NCBI RefSeq assembly: GCF_007004135.1
Contig: NZ_VJMG01000010.1
Location: 186,001-250,000 of the forward strand
Direction of reading: 5' to 3'
Source: Affinirhizobium straminoryzae
GTDB lineage: Bacteria > Pseudomonadota > Alphaproteobacteria > Rhizobiales > Rhizobiaceae
Length of the DNA stretch: 64,000 nucleotides
Notes under the pieces: generated by a model
Told to the model about the DNA's origin: nothing
Seen by the model: the letters and a program-made list of their open reading frames with translations, nothing else
Databases searched by the model: none
Program-made: the position numbers and the translations under genes
In this document: positions 54,397 to 63,984 of the stretch, piece after piece
Position numbering within the stretch: the stretch's first letter is position 1
Layout: each line of letters opens with the position of its first letter

Positions 54397-55452
54397 TCAG
54401 CTGGAATCCGCCGCGTTGATCCCGGCTGCCGTCAGTACGGCCTGACGCTGATGCGCATCCGGCATCAGCTCGGCCAGCAATTCGGAAAAGCCCATCCGGC
54501 CGCGTCGGACCAGAGTTTCAATAGAAAGCGAAGTGGGCGAATGAGGTTCCGCCTTCTTGAAATAACGGGCAACCGCGAGGAGGATTTCAAAGGCCTCCTC
54601 ACGAGAGGAAATACTGTCTGCCGTCGGCTTGAGCGCCGCCACACGTGCACCGGCAGACACGTCTTCCACATGTTCGGGCGACGCGGCCATGGCGTCCGGC
54701 GCATCCGACAGTTCCGCGTCAGGCAGATGCGCCAGCACGCGAAGCGCCGCAGCGGCCTCATGTAAGACATTGCGTGTATTAGAACTTGCTGGAGCAAGGG
54801 CGCCACATCGCGCTTCAAGTATTTCCGTCATGCGCTCGAACAGCGTGATGCAGGCGTTCACCGTCGCGAGCTGCTCGGAAACATGAGCGACATTCATGTT
54901 CGAGACGGCGTTCTCCAGATCCTCGCGAATGCGATCTTCACCCGGGCGTTGGGAGAGTTGGTAATCCCAGAGTGTCACTTGCCCGAATTTCCAGCCGGGA
55001 AGCAGCGGAGTCAAACGGATAGCCTGGATCAGCGTGCCTTCGCCGCCAACACCATTGAGCCCGGCAAAGGGCGCAAACCGCTCTTCGTCATCATCGTTGC
55101 CGATGGAATGAAGCTCATCGAAGTTATGTTCTAAAAGCGACACCGAAAGATCATAGATATCGCGGAGTCCGGCATAACCGCGAAGGCGGATTTCTGCCTC
55201 GGTAAGCCAGGCAAGCACCTCGATATCCTTGCTCATGGAAGCTAATATTTGCAATGCAAGGTTGCTAACCTCCTTCCAAAGCGGAGAAAGACTTATATTT
55301 TCGCCCGGCGTAACCATGCGCTCGGCAGCTCTTGCGAGACCGCGGGCGTCCTTAATTTTAAAGTATATTTCACGGTATAAAGTATTCTCACGGATATTTT
55401 CTCCGCAAGGTCGATCTAAACTGATTGGCAACTTCAAATCTGCGAAATTCAT
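54397..55452 (-). CDS. tssA: T6SS protein TssA (ImpA N-terminal domain)
   Basis: A 351-aa TssA. The ImpA N-terminal signature is ISLDRPCGENIRENTLYREI, with DIEVLAWLTEAEIRLRGYAGL and DDEERFAPFAGLNG. The C-terminal part (RREEAFEILLAVARYFKKAEPHSP-like helices, seen as EEAFEILLAVARYF and LVRRGRMGFSELLAELM) suits the short TssA class. TssA guides baseplate and sheath assembly. The start is ATG 55452, where the conserved sequence begins, though the ribosome site is weak. The first 70-100 codons are much more A/T-rich than the rest of the gene. It is the first gene of the minus-strand operon. Confidence 0.88.
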   Translation of the reverse strand: MNFADLKLPISLDRPCGENIRENTLYREIYFKIKDARGLARAAERMVTPGENISLSPLWKEVSNLALQILASMSKDIEVLAWLTEAEIRLRGYAGLRDIYDLSVSLLEHNFDELHSIGNDDDEERFAPFAGLNGVGGEGTLIQAIRLTPLLPGWKFGQVTLWDYQLSQRPGEDRIREDLENAVSNMNVAHVSEQLATVNACITLFERMTEILEARCGALAPASSNTRNVLHEAAAALRVLAHLPDAELSDAPDAMAASPEHVEDVSAGARVAALKPTADSISSREEAFEILLAVARYFKKAEPHSPTSLSIETLVRRGRMGFSELLAELMPDAHQRQAVLTAAGINAADSS

Positions 55453-55683
55453 CACACAAAAACCCTGAATCGAGAGAGTTTGATGCCTTTCGGACATCAT
55501 ATTGGTCGATGATTGCTGGCAATCAAGCCCCAAAACAAGATGTCAGAATCATGACGCGGCGCTGCGATGCTATAAAAGTTAGCATTCGTCACTTTTCCCT
55601 CTGGACATGCGGAAGTGACCGCCCTAGCTCTTGCGACACAACCAGTGCGTGGGCCCAACTTCGGAGTGAGCGGAGTTTTGTGT
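55453..55683. promoter_or_regulatory. Divergent promoter region tssA / clpV
   Basis: A 231-base AT-rich spacer between the two T6SS operons. It holds the palindrome TGATTGC-TG-GCAATCA (55510-55525) and a -10-like TATAAA at 55571-55576 suitable for the clpV operon, with only a weak -35. No sigma-54 type -24/-12 was found. Confidence 0.45.
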
Positions 55684-58458
55684 ATGCCATACATTGACCT
55701 GGAACGTCTTGTGGGGAGGCTGGACGGACCGGCGCGTGTCGGTCTTGAGACAGGCGCATCCATCGCTGCACGCCTGCGTCATTCGAGCGTGGAGGTAATC
55801 CATTGGGTGCGCGGTCTGCTCGACCTGCCGGATCTCGGGAGCGTGTTCGCGGAACTCGGCCTGGATATAGAAACCCTTCGCGGGCAGTCGGATGCCTCGA
55901 TTGCGGACCTCGGGGGCGGGGATGGCACATCTCTGGTTCTGTCGCAGAACATCCTGACCGTCTGCCGCGAAGCGTGGCTGCTTGCCTCTCTCGAAGGGGG
56001 GCGTGAGGTCGTCACCCTGCCCGATGTGATCACAGCCCTCATCGACGAAGCATCGCTTCGGGCCTATGTGCGCGGTGCAGCGCCAGCCCTGCTGCGTGTT
56101 GACCGAGACCGTCTCGATGCCTTGAGGATGGCGGCGCAGTCTCGGCCGTCCGTCAGTCACGACGGACCAGGCGCGGCGACTGCGACGACAGGTTTCAACG
56201 AATTCCTGAGGCTCTACACGCGCGACATGACTGCCGACGCACGTTCGGGGAAGCTGGACGCCGTGATCGGCCGTCAGCAGGAACTGCGCCAGGTCATCGA
56301 TATCCTCATGAGGCGACGCCAGAACAACCCCATTCTGGTCGGAGAGCCCGGGGTGGGCAAGACCGCGATCGTGGAAGCGCTTGCCCTGGGGATTGCCGGT
56401 GGCGATGTGCCTGAGCGGCTGCGGAATGTGCGGCTCCTGCTGCTTGACCTGACCCTCCTCCAGGCCGGCGCCGGCGTGAAGGGCGAGTTTGAACGCAGAC
56501 TGCACGGCGTTGTCGATGCGGTTCGAAGCTCACCGGAGCCGATCATCCTTTTCATCGATGAAGCGCATGGCCTGATCGGAGCTGGTGGACAGCCCGGTCA
56601 GGGCGACGCTGCCAATATTCTGAAACCCGCTCTGGCCCGCGGCGAGTTGAGAACCATCGCAGCCACGACCTGGAGCGAATACAAAAGGCACATCGAAAAG
56701 GATGCTGCCCTCACCCGTCGTTTTCAGCTTGTCCAGGTGCTCGAGCCGAACGAGGCAACCGCCATCCAGATGGTGCGGGGCATCGCTCCGGGGCTCAAGA
56801 AGCATCATGGCGTGCGTATTCGTGACGAAGCCATTCGTGCGGCGGTTCAGCTGACCGCCCGTTATCTTCCCGCGCGGCAATTGCCGGACAAGGCCATCAG
56901 CGTTCTCGATACGGCGGCCGCGGCAGTTGCGATGGCAAGACAAACAACGCCCGGCGCACTGGCGGACCTGCGCAACGAACTCGATCTGCTTGGACAGGAG
57001 CGGGACTGGCTTAGCCGTGAACCCGCAACAGCGGCAAACATGGCAAGACTTTCCGACATCGACACGGAAACCGCCTCGATCATGTCCAAAATCGCCTCGC
57101 TCGAGACAAGACTTGAGGCGGAAGGGCAGCTTTGCACCGAAGCGGATCGGGTTGAACAGACGATGGACGGCGATCCCGACATCCGGAACCTGCCTGTCGC
57201 CGGTCGGGGCGTTGATACAACGAATGTGACGCCCCTTTCACCGGTTACGCGCGCCGGAGAGTCTCCGCTTGCCACGCTCAAGCAGCTTGAACGGGCCATC
57301 GCCGACATCGCCGGCGAGGAACGGCTGGTGCCGCGGGTGGTCGACCGTGATGTTGTGGCGGCTATCGTTTCGCGATGGACCGGCATTCCGGTCGGAAAGC
57401 TCCTTTCCGACCAGATCGCGGCGGTCCGGACACTCGATGAGCAGCTGAAGCAGCGTGTGCTGGGGCAGGATCACGTCATGGGTCGCATTGCCCAATCCAT
57501 GCGGGCCGCAAAGGCCGGTCTTTCGGACCCGACCCGTCCGCCGGGCGTCTTCCTGCTGGTTGGAATGTCCGGCACGGGCAAAACCGAAACGGCACTGTCG
57601 GTTGCCGATATGCTGTATGGCGGAAGCCAGCACCTGACCGTCATCAACATGTCGGAGTTCAAGGAAGAGCACAAGATTTCTATGTTGCTCGGCTCTCCGC
57701 CCGGCTATGTCGGTTACGGTGAAGGTGGCGTGCTGACGGAAGCGGTCCGTCGTCGGCCCTATGGCGTGCTGCTGCTGGATGAGATCGACAAAGCCCATCC
57801 CGGGGTTCACGACATCTTCTATCAGGTCTTCGACAAGGGAAGCCTGCGTGACGGCGAAGGCCGCGACATCGATTTTCGCAACACGACGATCTTCATGACA
57901 GCCAATACAGGGTCGGAGTTGCTGGCAACCCTCGCGGCGGATCCCGATACGATGCCCCAGGATGACGCTCTGGAAGCATTGCTCCTGCCGGAACTGCAAA
58001 GACAGTTCAAAACCGCCTTTCTCGGCAGAACGACAATTCTTCCGTTCATGCCCCTAAGCCCCGAAGCCCTGCTTGGCATCATCGATATTCATCTCATGCG
58101 GATCGCCACACGCGTGAAGGCTGCCTACGGCGCAACGCTGACCGTCCACGACAATGCGCGCAGCGTTCTCTGCTCCCGAGCCCGGCACAGCGAAATGGGT
58201 GCCAGAGCGATCGAGGTAATGATCATGCGGGACCTGATGCCTGCCTTGTCTTCCGCACTTCTCGACGGCCTGACGAACAATGCGCAGGTCCAGAACATCG
58301 ATATCCGGCACGACGGCGAGGACTTCCAGGTGGATGTCCTCGGTCAGGATGCCGCCATCGAATCCGTCGACGTCGCCTCGGGCGGTGTGCCGGATGAAGT
58401 AGCCCCGGCGCGCAAAGGCGCAAGGGGAGGAGAACGGCGCCGCGCTGACGCGCCGTAA
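55684..58458 (+). CDS. clpV: T6SS AAA+ ATPase ClpV (TssH)
   Basis: A 924-aa ClpB-like ATPase. The N-domain starts [19 protein letters not shown]. The first AAA module has Walker [15 protein letters not shown] near residue 221 and Walker [13 protein letters not shown]; the second has [14 protein letters not shown] near 628 and [11 protein letters not shown]. ClpV disassembles contracted TssB/TssC sheaths. The middle coiled region is shorter than in ClpB. GGAG at 55672-55675 supports ATG 55684; the frame also extends to a GTG at 55615. It heads the plus-strand operon. Confidence 0.92.
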   Translation: MPYIDLERLVGRLDGPARVGLETGASIAARLRHSSVEVIHWVRGLLDLPDLGSVFAELGLDIETLRGQSDASIADLGGGDGTSLVLSQNILTVCREAWLLASLEGGREVVTLPDVITALIDEASLRAYVRGAAPALLRVDRDRLDALRMAAQSRPSVSHDGPGAATATTGFNEFLRLYTRDMTADARSGKLDAVIGRQQELRQVIDILMRRRQNNPILVGEPGVGKTAIVEALALGIAGGDVPERLRNVRLLLLDLTLLQAGAGVKGEFERRLHGVVDAVRSSPEPIILFIDEAHGLIGAGGQPGQGDAANILKPALARGELRTIAATTWSEYKRHIEKDAALTRRFQLVQVLEPNEATAIQMVRGIAPGLKKHHGVRIRDEAIRAAVQLTARYLPARQLPDKAISVLDTAAAAVAMARQTTPGALADLRNELDLLGQERDWLSREPATAANMARLSDIDTETASIMSKIASLETRLEAEGQLCTEADRVEQTMDGDPDIRNLPVAGRGVDTTNVTPLSPVTRAGESPLATLKQLERAIADIAGEERLVPRVVDRDVVAAIVSRWTGIPVGKLLSDQIAAVRTLDEQLKQRVLGQDHVMGRIAQSMRAAKAGLSDPTRPPGVFLLVGMSGTGKTETALSVADMLYGGSQHLTVINMSEFKEEHKISMLLGSPPGYVGYGEGGVLTEAVRRRPYGVLLLDEIDKAHPGVHDIFYQVFDKGSLRDGEGRDIDFRNTTIFMTANTGSELLATLAADPDTMPQDDALEALLLPELQRQFKTAFLGRTTILPFMPLSPEALLGIIDIHLMRIATRVKAAYGATLTVHDNARSVLCSRARHSEMGARAIEVMIMRDLMPALSSALLDGLTNNAQVQNIDIRHDGEDFQVDVLGQDAAIESVDVASGGVPDEVAPARKGARGGERRRADAP

Positions 58459-58492
58459 ACTGCAAACCATTCTCGAACAGGAGATTCGACGC

Positions 58493-58969
58493 ATGCCGAT
58501 TTATCTGCAGATCGATGGTATTCAGGGTGATGCAACGCATGAGCAGCATCGCAAGTGGATGGATATCGAAGCCATTCACTGGAACGTGTCACGCAACATG
58601 AACACGGCAGCCGGCTCTGCTGCCAATCGCGAAGCTTCGGAACCCACGGTTTCGGAAGTGATCCTGACCAAGGTCAGCGATTCCTCATCCACGAAGCTGT
58701 TCCAGGAAGCCTGCTCCGGTCGCACCGGCAAGCGTGCAACGATCCATCTCGTCACCACCGGCAACCCGGGCGAAACCTATATCGAATACACGCTGACGAA
58801 CACGCTTCTGGCCAGCTACTCGATCGACTCGAACGGCGATCGCCCGATCGAAACGATCAAGCTCAACTTCACGAAGATGGAAGTGAAGTACACGCCCTTC
58901 GACGAGAACCAGTCGCCTCAGTCGCCGATGATCGCGTCCTACGATCTGGCAACCACCAAGGCTGCCTAA
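58493..58969 (+). CDS. hcp: T6SS tube protein Hcp (TssD)
   Basis: A 158-aa Hcp. The N-terminal PIYLQIDGIQGDATHEQHRKWMDI and the core SEVILTKVSDSSSTKLFQ, ATIHLVTTG and YIEYTLTNTLLASYS are family hallmarks (each motif given separately). Hexameric rings stack to form the inner tube and are secreted. AGGAG nine bases upstream gives the ATG 58493 start. Two hairpins follow immediately, the first containing the stop codon. Confidence 0.94.
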   Translation: MPIYLQIDGIQGDATHEQHRKWMDIEAIHWNVSRNMNTAAGSAANREASEPTVSEVILTKVSDSSSTKLFQEACSGRTGKRATIHLVTTGNPGETYIEYTLTNTLLASYSIDSNGDRPIETIKLNFTKMEVKYTPFDENQSPQSPMIASYDLATTKAA

Positions 58970-59006
58970 GGCAGCCTCGACAGACGGTGCCGGCAAAGCC
59001 GGCACC
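58960..59006 (+). terminator. Tandem hairpins at the hcp 3' end
   Basis: The first hairpin is GGCTGCC-TAA-GGCAGCC (58960-58976); its three-base loop is the hcp stop codon. The second is GGTGCCGGC-AAA-GCCGGCACC (58986-59006), a perfect 9-bp stem. No T-run follows. They probably raise hcp mRNA stability or cut read-through into the genes behind it, giving more Hcp than downstream products. Whether they terminate transcription fully is not known. Confidence 0.55.
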
Positions 59007-59070
59007 CCCATTCCATGCCTGCCCGGCCGCAGGCCAAGGTTCCATTCGCCTGGATAGATGGAGAGGACAC

Positions 59071-60147
59071 ATGTCTTCAGCCGCCGATCGCCTGAATGCC
59101 ATTCTGCTCGAACTGCCCAAGTACAAATCGCAGTGGGAAAGCTATGTCGCCAATCCCTATGTCCGGGCCTACGATCTTGCCGTGGAAAATTTCACGCGCG
59201 AAACGAAGGCGCAGGCGGAGCGAGATCGCGCCCAGGCGGAACTTTTCGTGTTCGGCGCGTCGATCCTCACCGGCAGCGTCATGATGGCGGCCTTCGCGGC
59301 AACCTCGGTCCGCGTCCTTGCGGGACGTGCCATGCTGAACGTCATCTGCAACAACAATCTCAATCGCACCTTCGACATGCTGCACGCCGCCTCGTCCAGC
59401 AAGACGCTGATGTTCGCGCTGGGAAGCGTGCTGGATGAAGCGAAGAAGGTGGCCGGCAACCAGGTCAAGAAGGCCGCCGAAACCTATGCCAGCAGTGCGC
59501 CGATCGCATCAGCTCCGACCGCGATCAATTACAAGACGCGCGTCGAAGACTTCATCAACGTCAATCACATCTGCGTCCACGATCTTGTCCAGGGTGTTCG
59601 CGATGACAAGCAGATTGGCGAGGCCGGCAAGAACAGCATTGCCGACCTGACCCGACAGATCCCCTTCTGCAATCCACCGTCCGCACGCAAGGTCGATGAG
59701 CAGCGTCTGTCGCAGAAGATGGAACTCCTCTTCTACATGGCCGCCGTCCTCGATTCCGATGAACTGGTCCGCTATGCGCCCGCCATAGGCGGGAGCGACC
59801 AGACGATCGGACGTGATATCGAATATGGCTCCACGTCGATCAGCCAGATGCCTTCGGCACGCGATTATCCGAGGGAAACGCTGCCGCGGATGATCGGCAG
59901 GCCTTATCCGCATTATCAGCCGGGACAGCGGATTCGCTACAAGAACATCGGTGGCGGCATTCGTGACCGGATCGATCTTCTGAGCATGCAGACCGGAAAC
60001 GGGAAATTCTATCCCGACCAGAACGTGCTGGAAAAGCTCATCATAGACCCGACGCAACATGCGCAGATCATGAAGGCCGAGCAGATCATCAACCGCATGT
60101 CTGCCGATGCGCGCCCGCGTCAGTTGACCGATGTCCGCATGATCTGA
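59071..60147 (+). CDS. Unknown protein next to hcp, candidate T6SS effector
   Basis: A 358-aa protein with no domain I recognise. The N-terminus is helical, with a coiled-coil-like stretch (RETKAQAERDRAQAEL) followed by a hydrophobic segment (FGASILTGSVMMAAFAATSV, about residues 63-82) that could insert into membranes. The middle contains NYKTRVEDFINVNHICVHDLVQG and the C-terminus is rich in Arg/Tyr/Gly (PYPHYQPGQRIRYKNIGGG). There is no signal peptide, as expected for a cargo delivered by the apparatus. The gene has GAGAGG at its ATG, sits between hcp and a gene with a signal peptide, and is in the same operon. In A. tumefaciens the corresponding region carries an amidase effector and its immunity gene; homology is not obvious here. 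It could also be a structural adaptor. Confidence 0.6.
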   Translation: MSSAADRLNAILLELPKYKSQWESYVANPYVRAYDLAVENFTRETKAQAERDRAQAELFVFGASILTGSVMMAAFAATSVRVLAGRAMLNVICNNNLNRTFDMLHAASSSKTLMFALGSVLDEAKKVAGNQVKKAAETYASSAPIASAPTAINYKTRVEDFINVNHICVHDLVQGVRDDKQIGEAGKNSIADLTRQIPFCNPPSARKVDEQRLSQKMELLFYMAAVLDSDELVRYAPAIGGSDQTIGRDIEYGSTSISQMPSARDYPRETLPRMIGRPYPHYQPGQRIRYKNIGGGIRDRIDLLSMQTGNGKFYPDQNVLEKLIIDPTQHAQIMKAEQIINRMSADARPRQLTDVRMI

Positions 60148-60152
60148 CCGGG

Positions 60153-61088
60153 ATGCAGGACATGGTCGCCCTCTCTCGAAAGTCGCTTGCACGCATGCTG
60201 CATCTCCGGTTCCTCGCGCCGACTGTGGCCGTGGCGCTCGGTACGTTTCTGTTTTCATCCGGACTTGCTGAGACAAAGGCCTCGGCTGATCAATCGCTTC
60301 TGCAAATCGAAGCGGTCGGGCCGCGCCTTGCCTCCATGCCTTCGCTGGTCGCAAGCGTTGCCCGTGCCGCGGCAAAGGACGGTGTTCCGCATATCCCGGA
60401 CGTGCAGCCCGCGCTGCAGGCCGCCGCGGCATCTGCTTTCAACCCGGAGGCCATGAACCATGACATCTCCGCTGCCCTTGCAAAAACCGCCGGCACAGAT
60501 GTCGAGACGAGCGCTCTCGCCAAAGCAGCCCAGGCGCTGATCAAAGCGCGCACATCAACGGTGGCGCAGACCGATGAAGCAAGCGGAATACCATCCACCC
60601 CTCGGCAAACCGAGGGGCATGACCCGCAGGGTGGAGAGCGTGTCGGACAGCTTGTCGAGGCCATGGCATCGCCGGAGCTTGCCGCCGAAACGGCCTTTAC
60701 GGAACAGGTCATGTACGCCGCTCTGGAAATTCTGACCAATTCTACGACACAGCAGCTTGCCGCCCTTCCCCTCTCAGACTTGCAGGCACAGACCAGAACG
60801 ACGCTTGAAACATTGCGGGCGCGCAACACGAATGAAAAGCCGGTTGCAAAGGACGTGGCTCAGGCACAGGAAAAAAACCGGTTGGCTGCAGCGCTTGCGA
60901 CACTGGCGCCGGAGGATCTCGGCACGCTGTCAACCTTCTACGCCAGCGAGGACGGCAAGGCGAAGCGGGATGCCCTGGTCGCGGCCTATCGAAAGGCGGC
61001 GGATAAGGCGAACATCAAACTGCTGAATGCCTATCTGCAGCAGCTTGTAACGCAATCAAAAGCCAAAGCGGAGCCGCAGCGGAACTGA
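60153..61088 (+). CDS. Unknown periplasmic protein (DUF2059-like C-terminus), candidate immunity protein
   Basis: A 311-aa protein with an N-terminal signal-like hydrophobic segment (FLAPTVAVALGTFLFSSGLA, about 20-39), so it is probably periplasmic. The middle is Ala-rich and helical. The C-terminus (LAPEDLGTLSTFYASEDGKAKRDAL) resembles the DUF2059 family of envelope proteins. It follows the effector candidate after 5 bases and precedes vgrG by about 20-80 bases. A periplasmic protein next to an effector candidate suggests immunity, but an unrelated envelope function is possible. The start is ATG 60153 or ATG 60162. Confidence 0.6.
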   Translation: MQDMVALSRKSLARMLHLRFLAPTVAVALGTFLFSSGLAETKASADQSLLQIEAVGPRLASMPSLVASVARAAAKDGVPHIPDVQPALQAAAASAFNPEAMNHDISAALAKTAGTDVETSALAKAAQALIKARTSTVAQTDEASGIPSTPRQTEGHDPQGGERVGQLVEAMASPELAAETAFTEQVMYAALEILTNSTTQQLAALPLSDLQAQTRTTLETLRARNTNEKPVAKDVAQAQEKNRLAAALATLAPEDLGTLSTFYASEDGKAKRDALVAAYRKAADKANIKLLNAYLQQLVTQSKAKAEPQRN

Positions 61089-61168
61089 CACGACGCTACC
61101 CTTCAGCCTTGAAACACGAAGACGGTGCCATGCAGGCCAGGGAACGCTTGAGGACGGGATCAGACCTT

Positions 61169-63328
61169 ATGAACGATCAGCCATCATCCGCCGATTTCAT
61201 ACAGGCCAGCCGTGTGCTGAAAATCCTCTCACCACTGGGGGAGGATCAGCTACTGCCGGAAAAGGTGTCGATCGAAGAAGGCGTCAACCGCCTGTTCGAA
61301 ATCCAGCTTTCTGCCCGCTCGAAAAAGCCGCAGGTGAAACCCGAGGAATTGATCGGCAAGCTGGTCGATGTATCGCTGGAGATCTCGCAGGGTGATGGTG
61401 AAGAAGGCTCTGCCGTCCGCCGTCCCTTCAATGGTCTGGTGACTTCGCTCAACGAAGGCCCCCCGATCACACGCGGGCTTCGAGCCTATTCCATGGTGCT
61501 GCGCCCGCAGATGTGGTTGCTGTCGCGCCGCTCCGACTGTCGCATCTGGATGGACAAGACCGCGCTGGACGTCCTCGAAACGCTGTTTTCCGAGCACGGA
61601 ATTCCGGCTCCCGACACCTCTGGCGTCATCTCGTCGCCGCCTGCGCAGCACTACAGCGTGCAGTTCAACGAGACGGATCTGGACTATCTCACCCGGCGTC
61701 TCGAGGAAGACGGACTGTTCTACTGGTTTTCGCATGAAGACGGCCGCCACAGACTGCATGTGGCCGATAGTGCCGCCGGCTGGCTCGGCCCCTCGCCCTC
61801 GGCTGATGGCGAAGGAAAGGTGCGGCTTGCGCAAGGTTCGTCGGATCGCAATCACATCAGCGAATGGCAACGCCATTTCTCCTACGTTCCCGGCAAGCGC
61901 GCGGGAAGTGACTGGAATTTCGAAACGCCATCGATGGTTCCGCTGGCCGAAACGCCTTCACTCGTCCAGATGCCGGACGCCATCAAACGCGAACTCTACG
62001 AATACCCTGCCCGCATCTCGTCCGTCGCCGAAGCGGAACGGGCCGAGAAGCTCAGGGTTCAGGCCACGGAGGCCGATCACGAGCGGGTGCATGGCGCTTC
62101 CACCTCCCGGCTTCTGGAGCCCGGCCGCAGGTTCACCCCTTACGAAGTCGCCCATCCAGATCATCATTATGAGGAGTATGTGGTGGTTGCGATCCGTCAT
62201 GAGGTGGTGGATCGCTCCTATGAAACCTCTACGGACACACCGGAATACCGGAACACCTTCGAGGCCCTGCCTTCGCGCATTCCGCTCACCCCGCACCGCG
62301 AGACGAAGCGCCCGCGCATCGAGGGGACGCAGGTGGCAATCGTCGCAGGCCCGCCAGGCGAAGAGATTCATCCCGACCAATATGGCCGCATCAAGCTGTG
62401 GTTCCCGTGGGACCGAAAGGCGAAGAAGGACGGTTCCGACACCTGCTGGGTGCGCGTGGCGCAAAGCTGGGGTGGCGGCACCTGGGGAAGCCAGATCATT
62501 CCGCGCATCGGCATGGAGGTCATGGTTGCCTTCGTTGATGGAGATCCGGACAGGCCCCTCGTCATCGGCGTCGTACCGAATCCGGCCAATGCCGTGCCCT
62601 ACGATCTGCCGGCCCACAAGACGCGCAGCGTCTTCAAGACGAACACCCATAAAGGAATGGGTTCGAATGAGCTGAGATTTGAGGATGAAAAGGGACGCGA
62701 GGAGATATTTCTTCGCGCCCAGAAAGACATGTACACGGCCGTTGAAGACAGCAATGTTCGCATCGTCGGAACGAACGATCATACCATCGTTGAAAACAAT
62801 CAGTACGAAAGCGTTACAAAAAACAAGGAAACACAGGTCGGAGCGTTCAATATAGAGCAGATCGGATTCATGGATATCAGGACGGTTGCTGCAACAGCGG
62901 CCGGATTGAACCTGATATCGAAAACCATGAAGACAGATTCTTCGTGGGGAGAATTCGATCTTGTCAGCCTCCTCAACACGACAAAAGTCGCCGGAATGGC
63001 AATTGCGGGGGGTATCGAACCGTTCTCGTCCGTCAGCTATGTGCAGGGAAGCGCAATCCTCAATACCGGCAATGACTGGCGGGTAACCGTGGGGCGCAAT
63101 GCTCATATCGATATTGAGGGCGATTACTCCATTTCAGTCGACGGCACCACGCATGAAGAGGCGGACGGGAGCAAAATCTTCGCAGGTGGCGAGAACGTGG
63201 AGGTTTATGCCGGCAAGACACTTATCCTTGCTTGTGGAGAGTCGCACATCGAGCTTTCGGAAGACGGCGCCGTTCGAATTGTGGGCAAAACCATAGAGAT
63301 CAAAGGCGGTAGAGTGGATATAAACTGA
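61169..63328 (+). CDS. vgrG: T6SS spike protein VgrG (TssI)
   Basis: A 719-aa VgrG. The N-terminal gp27-like part starts ADFIQASRVLKILSPLGED, and the gp5-like OB-fold has HPDQYGRIKLWFPWDR near residue 402 and SCWVRVAQSWGGGTWG-type CWVRVAQSWGGGTWGSQ. IPRIGMEVMVAFVDGDPDRPLVIG is the hallmark following it. The C-terminus is a repetitive beta-helix ending in DIN, with no extra effector domain. The start is uncertain: ATG 61169 has GAGGA 14 bases upstream; ATG 61130 and TTG 61109 are in frame. From about 62640 the DNA becomes more A/T-rich, as is common where cargo-specific tails are exchanged. Confidence 0.9.
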   Translation: MNDQPSSADFIQASRVLKILSPLGEDQLLPEKVSIEEGVNRLFEIQLSARSKKPQVKPEELIGKLVDVSLEISQGDGEEGSAVRRPFNGLVTSLNEGPPITRGLRAYSMVLRPQMWLLSRRSDCRIWMDKTALDVLETLFSEHGIPAPDTSGVISSPPAQHYSVQFNETDLDYLTRRLEEDGLFYWFSHEDGRHRLHVADSAAGWLGPSPSADGEGKVRLAQGSSDRNHISEWQRHFSYVPGKRAGSDWNFETPSMVPLAETPSLVQMPDAIKRELYEYPARISSVAEAERAEKLRVQATEADHERVHGASTSRLLEPGRRFTPYEVAHPDHHYEEYVVVAIRHEVVDRSYETSTDTPEYRNTFEALPSRIPLTPHRETKRPRIEGTQVAIVAGPPGEEIHPDQYGRIKLWFPWDRKAKKDGSDTCWVRVAQSWGGGTWGSQIIPRIGMEVMVAFVDGDPDRPLVIGVVPNPANAVPYDLPAHKTRSVFKTNTHKGMGSNELRFEDEKGREEIFLRAQKDMYTAVEDSNVRIVGTNDHTIVENNQYESVTKNKETQVGAFNIEQIGFMDIRTVAATAAGLNLISKTMKTDSSWGEFDLVSLLNTTKVAGMAIAGGIEPFSSVSYVQGSAILNTGNDWRVTVGRNAHIDIEGDYSISVDGTTHEEADGSKIFAGGENVEVYAGKTLILACGESHIELSEDGAVRIVGKTIEIKGGRVDIN

Positions 63329-63969
63329 TGCTGACCAAGATGACACGGACGCTCGCTGCTTTGTGGACGATTTTTGTTGCAGCCACTTTATGGCCGGCGT
63401 CAGGCCATTCTACCGCCAACGAATGCACCCGTCTCATCGGAAATCCGCCCCAGCCACTGTTCGAGACGGGCGCTCTATACCGCTATCTGAAAGATCTCGA
63501 TAATGCCCAATGCCCGAAACTCGGGCAGGTGGAATTCGAAAAGTTCATCGATCCACTGGAGGTTAATCTCGTGTCCTACGTACTTCTGGAAAGCAGGCTG
63601 GCCGAAGGCGGAGCCAATACGGGACAAGAGGCAATAGCTGCCTATTTGAAGCAGTACAAAGATGCCAATATCAAACTGGATGATAATGCCCTCCTACCAC
63701 TCATAGATATTGCCTTTTATACGTGCAAAGGCGCGGCAGATTGCATCGGTGCGAAGGTGACGTCTCAGATCGATGTCGGCTCCATGCAAGACAATGCAGC
63801 ATGCCTGTTCGGGCTACCGTCATCCTGCGCACCGACACAGGTCCGCAAGCACTTCTATTTTCTGAACGATGCGACCCTGAAGAATTTTCCGTCTGCAGAA
63901 AATGCCTATCGCGAGCGCTCCCGCTTTATCTGTGAGCGGTATCGCGCCTGCGCCCATTCCTCGCAATAG
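63328..63969 (+). CDS. Secreted cysteine-rich protein after vgrG, candidate T6SS accessory or immunity
   Basis: A 213-aa protein with a signal peptide (basic start, hydrophobic LWTIFVAATLWPASGHS, probable cleavage near HSTA-N at residue 31). The mature part contains eight Cys residues, an even number that would suit disulfide bonds in the periplasm, and no domain I recognise. It starts inside the vgrG stop (TGATG), so it is translationally coupled. A/T content is higher than in the T6SS core genes. It is likely an immunity protein or cargo partner of this VgrG, with the next gene at 63985 possibly the other half of the pair. Confidence 0.7.
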   Translation: MLTKMTRTLAALWTIFVAATLWPASGHSTANECTRLIGNPPQPLFETGALYRYLKDLDNAQCPKLGQVEFEKFIDPLEVNLVSYVLLESRLAEGGANTGQEAIAAYLKQYKDANIKLDDNALLPLIDIAFYTCKGAADCIGAKVTSQIDVGSMQDNAACLFGLPSSCAPTQVRKHFYFLNDATLKNFPSAENAYRERSRFICERYRACAHSSQ

Positions 63970-63984
63970 CAGGGAGCCAGCACC

